Assembly: GCA_025362415.1 (NCBI GenBank)
Contig: JANYGM010000138.1
Location: 1-12,756 of the forward strand
Length of the DNA stretch: 12,756 nucleotides
Direction: 5' to 3'
Source of the DNA: a bacterium
GTDB lineage: Bacteria; Bacteroidota; Bacteroidia; Cytophagales; Thermonemataceae
How positions within the stretch are numbered: position 1 is the stretch's first letter; each line of letters opens with the position of its first letter. The notes beneath the pieces are model-generated. The model worked only from the letters and a program-made list of their open reading frames with translations, ran no database searches and had not been told where the DNA came from. Positions 12,490-12,756 of this stretch are shown here, one piece after another. The position numbers were made by a program, and so were the translations under genes.

Positions 12490-12536
12490 GCTATATTTGT
12501 TGTTGGGTGGAAACACCCGACAACACAAAGTATAGC
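12490..12536 (+). repeat. Two-stem GAAA-loop hairpin, copy 2
   Basis: The inner stem is TGTTGTTGGGTG (12498-12509) with CACCCGACAACA (12514-12525), 12 bp with one G-U pair, and the loop is GAAA (12510-12513). The outer stem is GCTATA (12490-12495) with TATAGC (12531-12536), with 2 nt on the left and 5 nt (CAAAG) on the right between the stems. Its orientation is opposite to copy 1. Confidence 0.75.
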
Positions 12537-12574
12537 ACTTTTTTAGAAATTAACATTACTGGGGGCAAGCCCAT

Positions 12575-12756
12575 AGCCGTCAGGTTAAGGTTCTTAAATA
12601 TCCCTGCACCGTCAACTAAAGCAGACGGCAAAGGAAATAAAAAAACAGAAATATTCTTGTGAAGTGCTTTCAAGTCTATTTTGCCGTCTGCTTTAGCTGA
12701 CGGTGCAAAAAACTTCAAGTGCCAAAACGAAAGTAAACCAGACTAGCCTGACGGCT
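12575..12756. repeat. Nested inverted repeat at the window edge
   Basis: The outer arms AGCCGTCAGG (12575-12584) and CCTGACGGCT (12747-12756) are perfect 10-bp inverted repeats. The inner arms 12606-12632 (starting GCACCGTCAACTAAAGCAG) and 12680-12706 are 27 bp with one mismatch. Each inner arm also holds its own CCGTC/GACGG pair. The outer right arm touches the window end, so the structure may be larger. Confidence 0.75.

Larger units (their letters stand above)
12207..12756. other. Gene-free right end of the window
   Basis: After the glmM leader and promoter (12207-12300) there is plain AT-rich sequence to about 12370. Two GAAA-loop hairpins in opposite orientation (12374-12416 and 12490-12536) and a nested inverted repeat (12575-12756) follow. 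Frames that are open here on both strands read through these repeats and are not convincing genes. Confidence 0.6.

Noticed and set aside
12372..12718. Open frames on both strands at the right end
   Set aside because: They translate the hairpins and the nested inverted repeat (APSTKADG and APSAKADG are the two arms read in opposite directions). No promoter or protein-like conservation is evident.

Overview
The window looks like chromosome from a low-GC member of the Bacteroidota, most likely a Cytophagales-type bacterium. The evidence is: promoters of the phylum's own form (TAnnTTTG at -7, twice with TTTG about 19-20 bp upstream); no clear Shine-Dalgarno sequences; a DUF4920 lipoprotein; an ECF-type sigma factor of the form found widely in the phylum; a ~1000-residue exported double amidohydrolase; and a HAMP-GAF membrane protein. 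The genus cannot be fixed from sequence reading alone.

Layout. Positions 1-500 hold one small plus-strand membrane-protein gene between two inverted copies of a short palindromic element. From 809 to 12206 every convincing gene is on the minus strand. In + coordinates the order is: DUF4920 lipoprotein (809-1321), lone ABC ATPase (1369-1980), thymidine kinase tdk (2127-2777), HAMP-GAF sensor-like protein (3021-4529) overlapping RNase HI rnhA (4526-5029), two-domain periplasmic amidohydrolase (5493-8513), sigma factor (8661-9260), WecG/TagA-type glycosyltransferase (9816-10565) and phosphoglucosamine-mutase-type phosphohexomutase (10788-12206). Positions 12207-12756 carry no recognisable gene but several hairpins and nested inverted repeats.

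How the genes relate. Most are single housekeeping units with their own promoter or terminator. Real coupling is visible only for rnhA and the HAMP-GAF gene (ATGA overlap). The phosphomutase and the glycosyltransferase both belong to amino-sugar and envelope-polysaccharide metabolism and may be co-transcribed across a minisatellite. The sigma-factor terminator abuts the amidohydrolase promoter.

I see no defence system, prophage, transposase, CRISPR array or RNA gene. The unusual content lies between the genes. It includes a palindromic element present three times, one copy 6 nt before a start codon; a pair of GAAA-loop two-stem hairpins; an 8-bp minisatellite with inverted ends; 14-bp satellites in opposite orientation; a 123-bp imperfect palindrome over the rnhA promoter; a 30-bp perfect palindrome; a 21-bp-spaced direct repeat; and a nested inverted repeat at the right edge. 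These are the best candidates for undescribed biology here.
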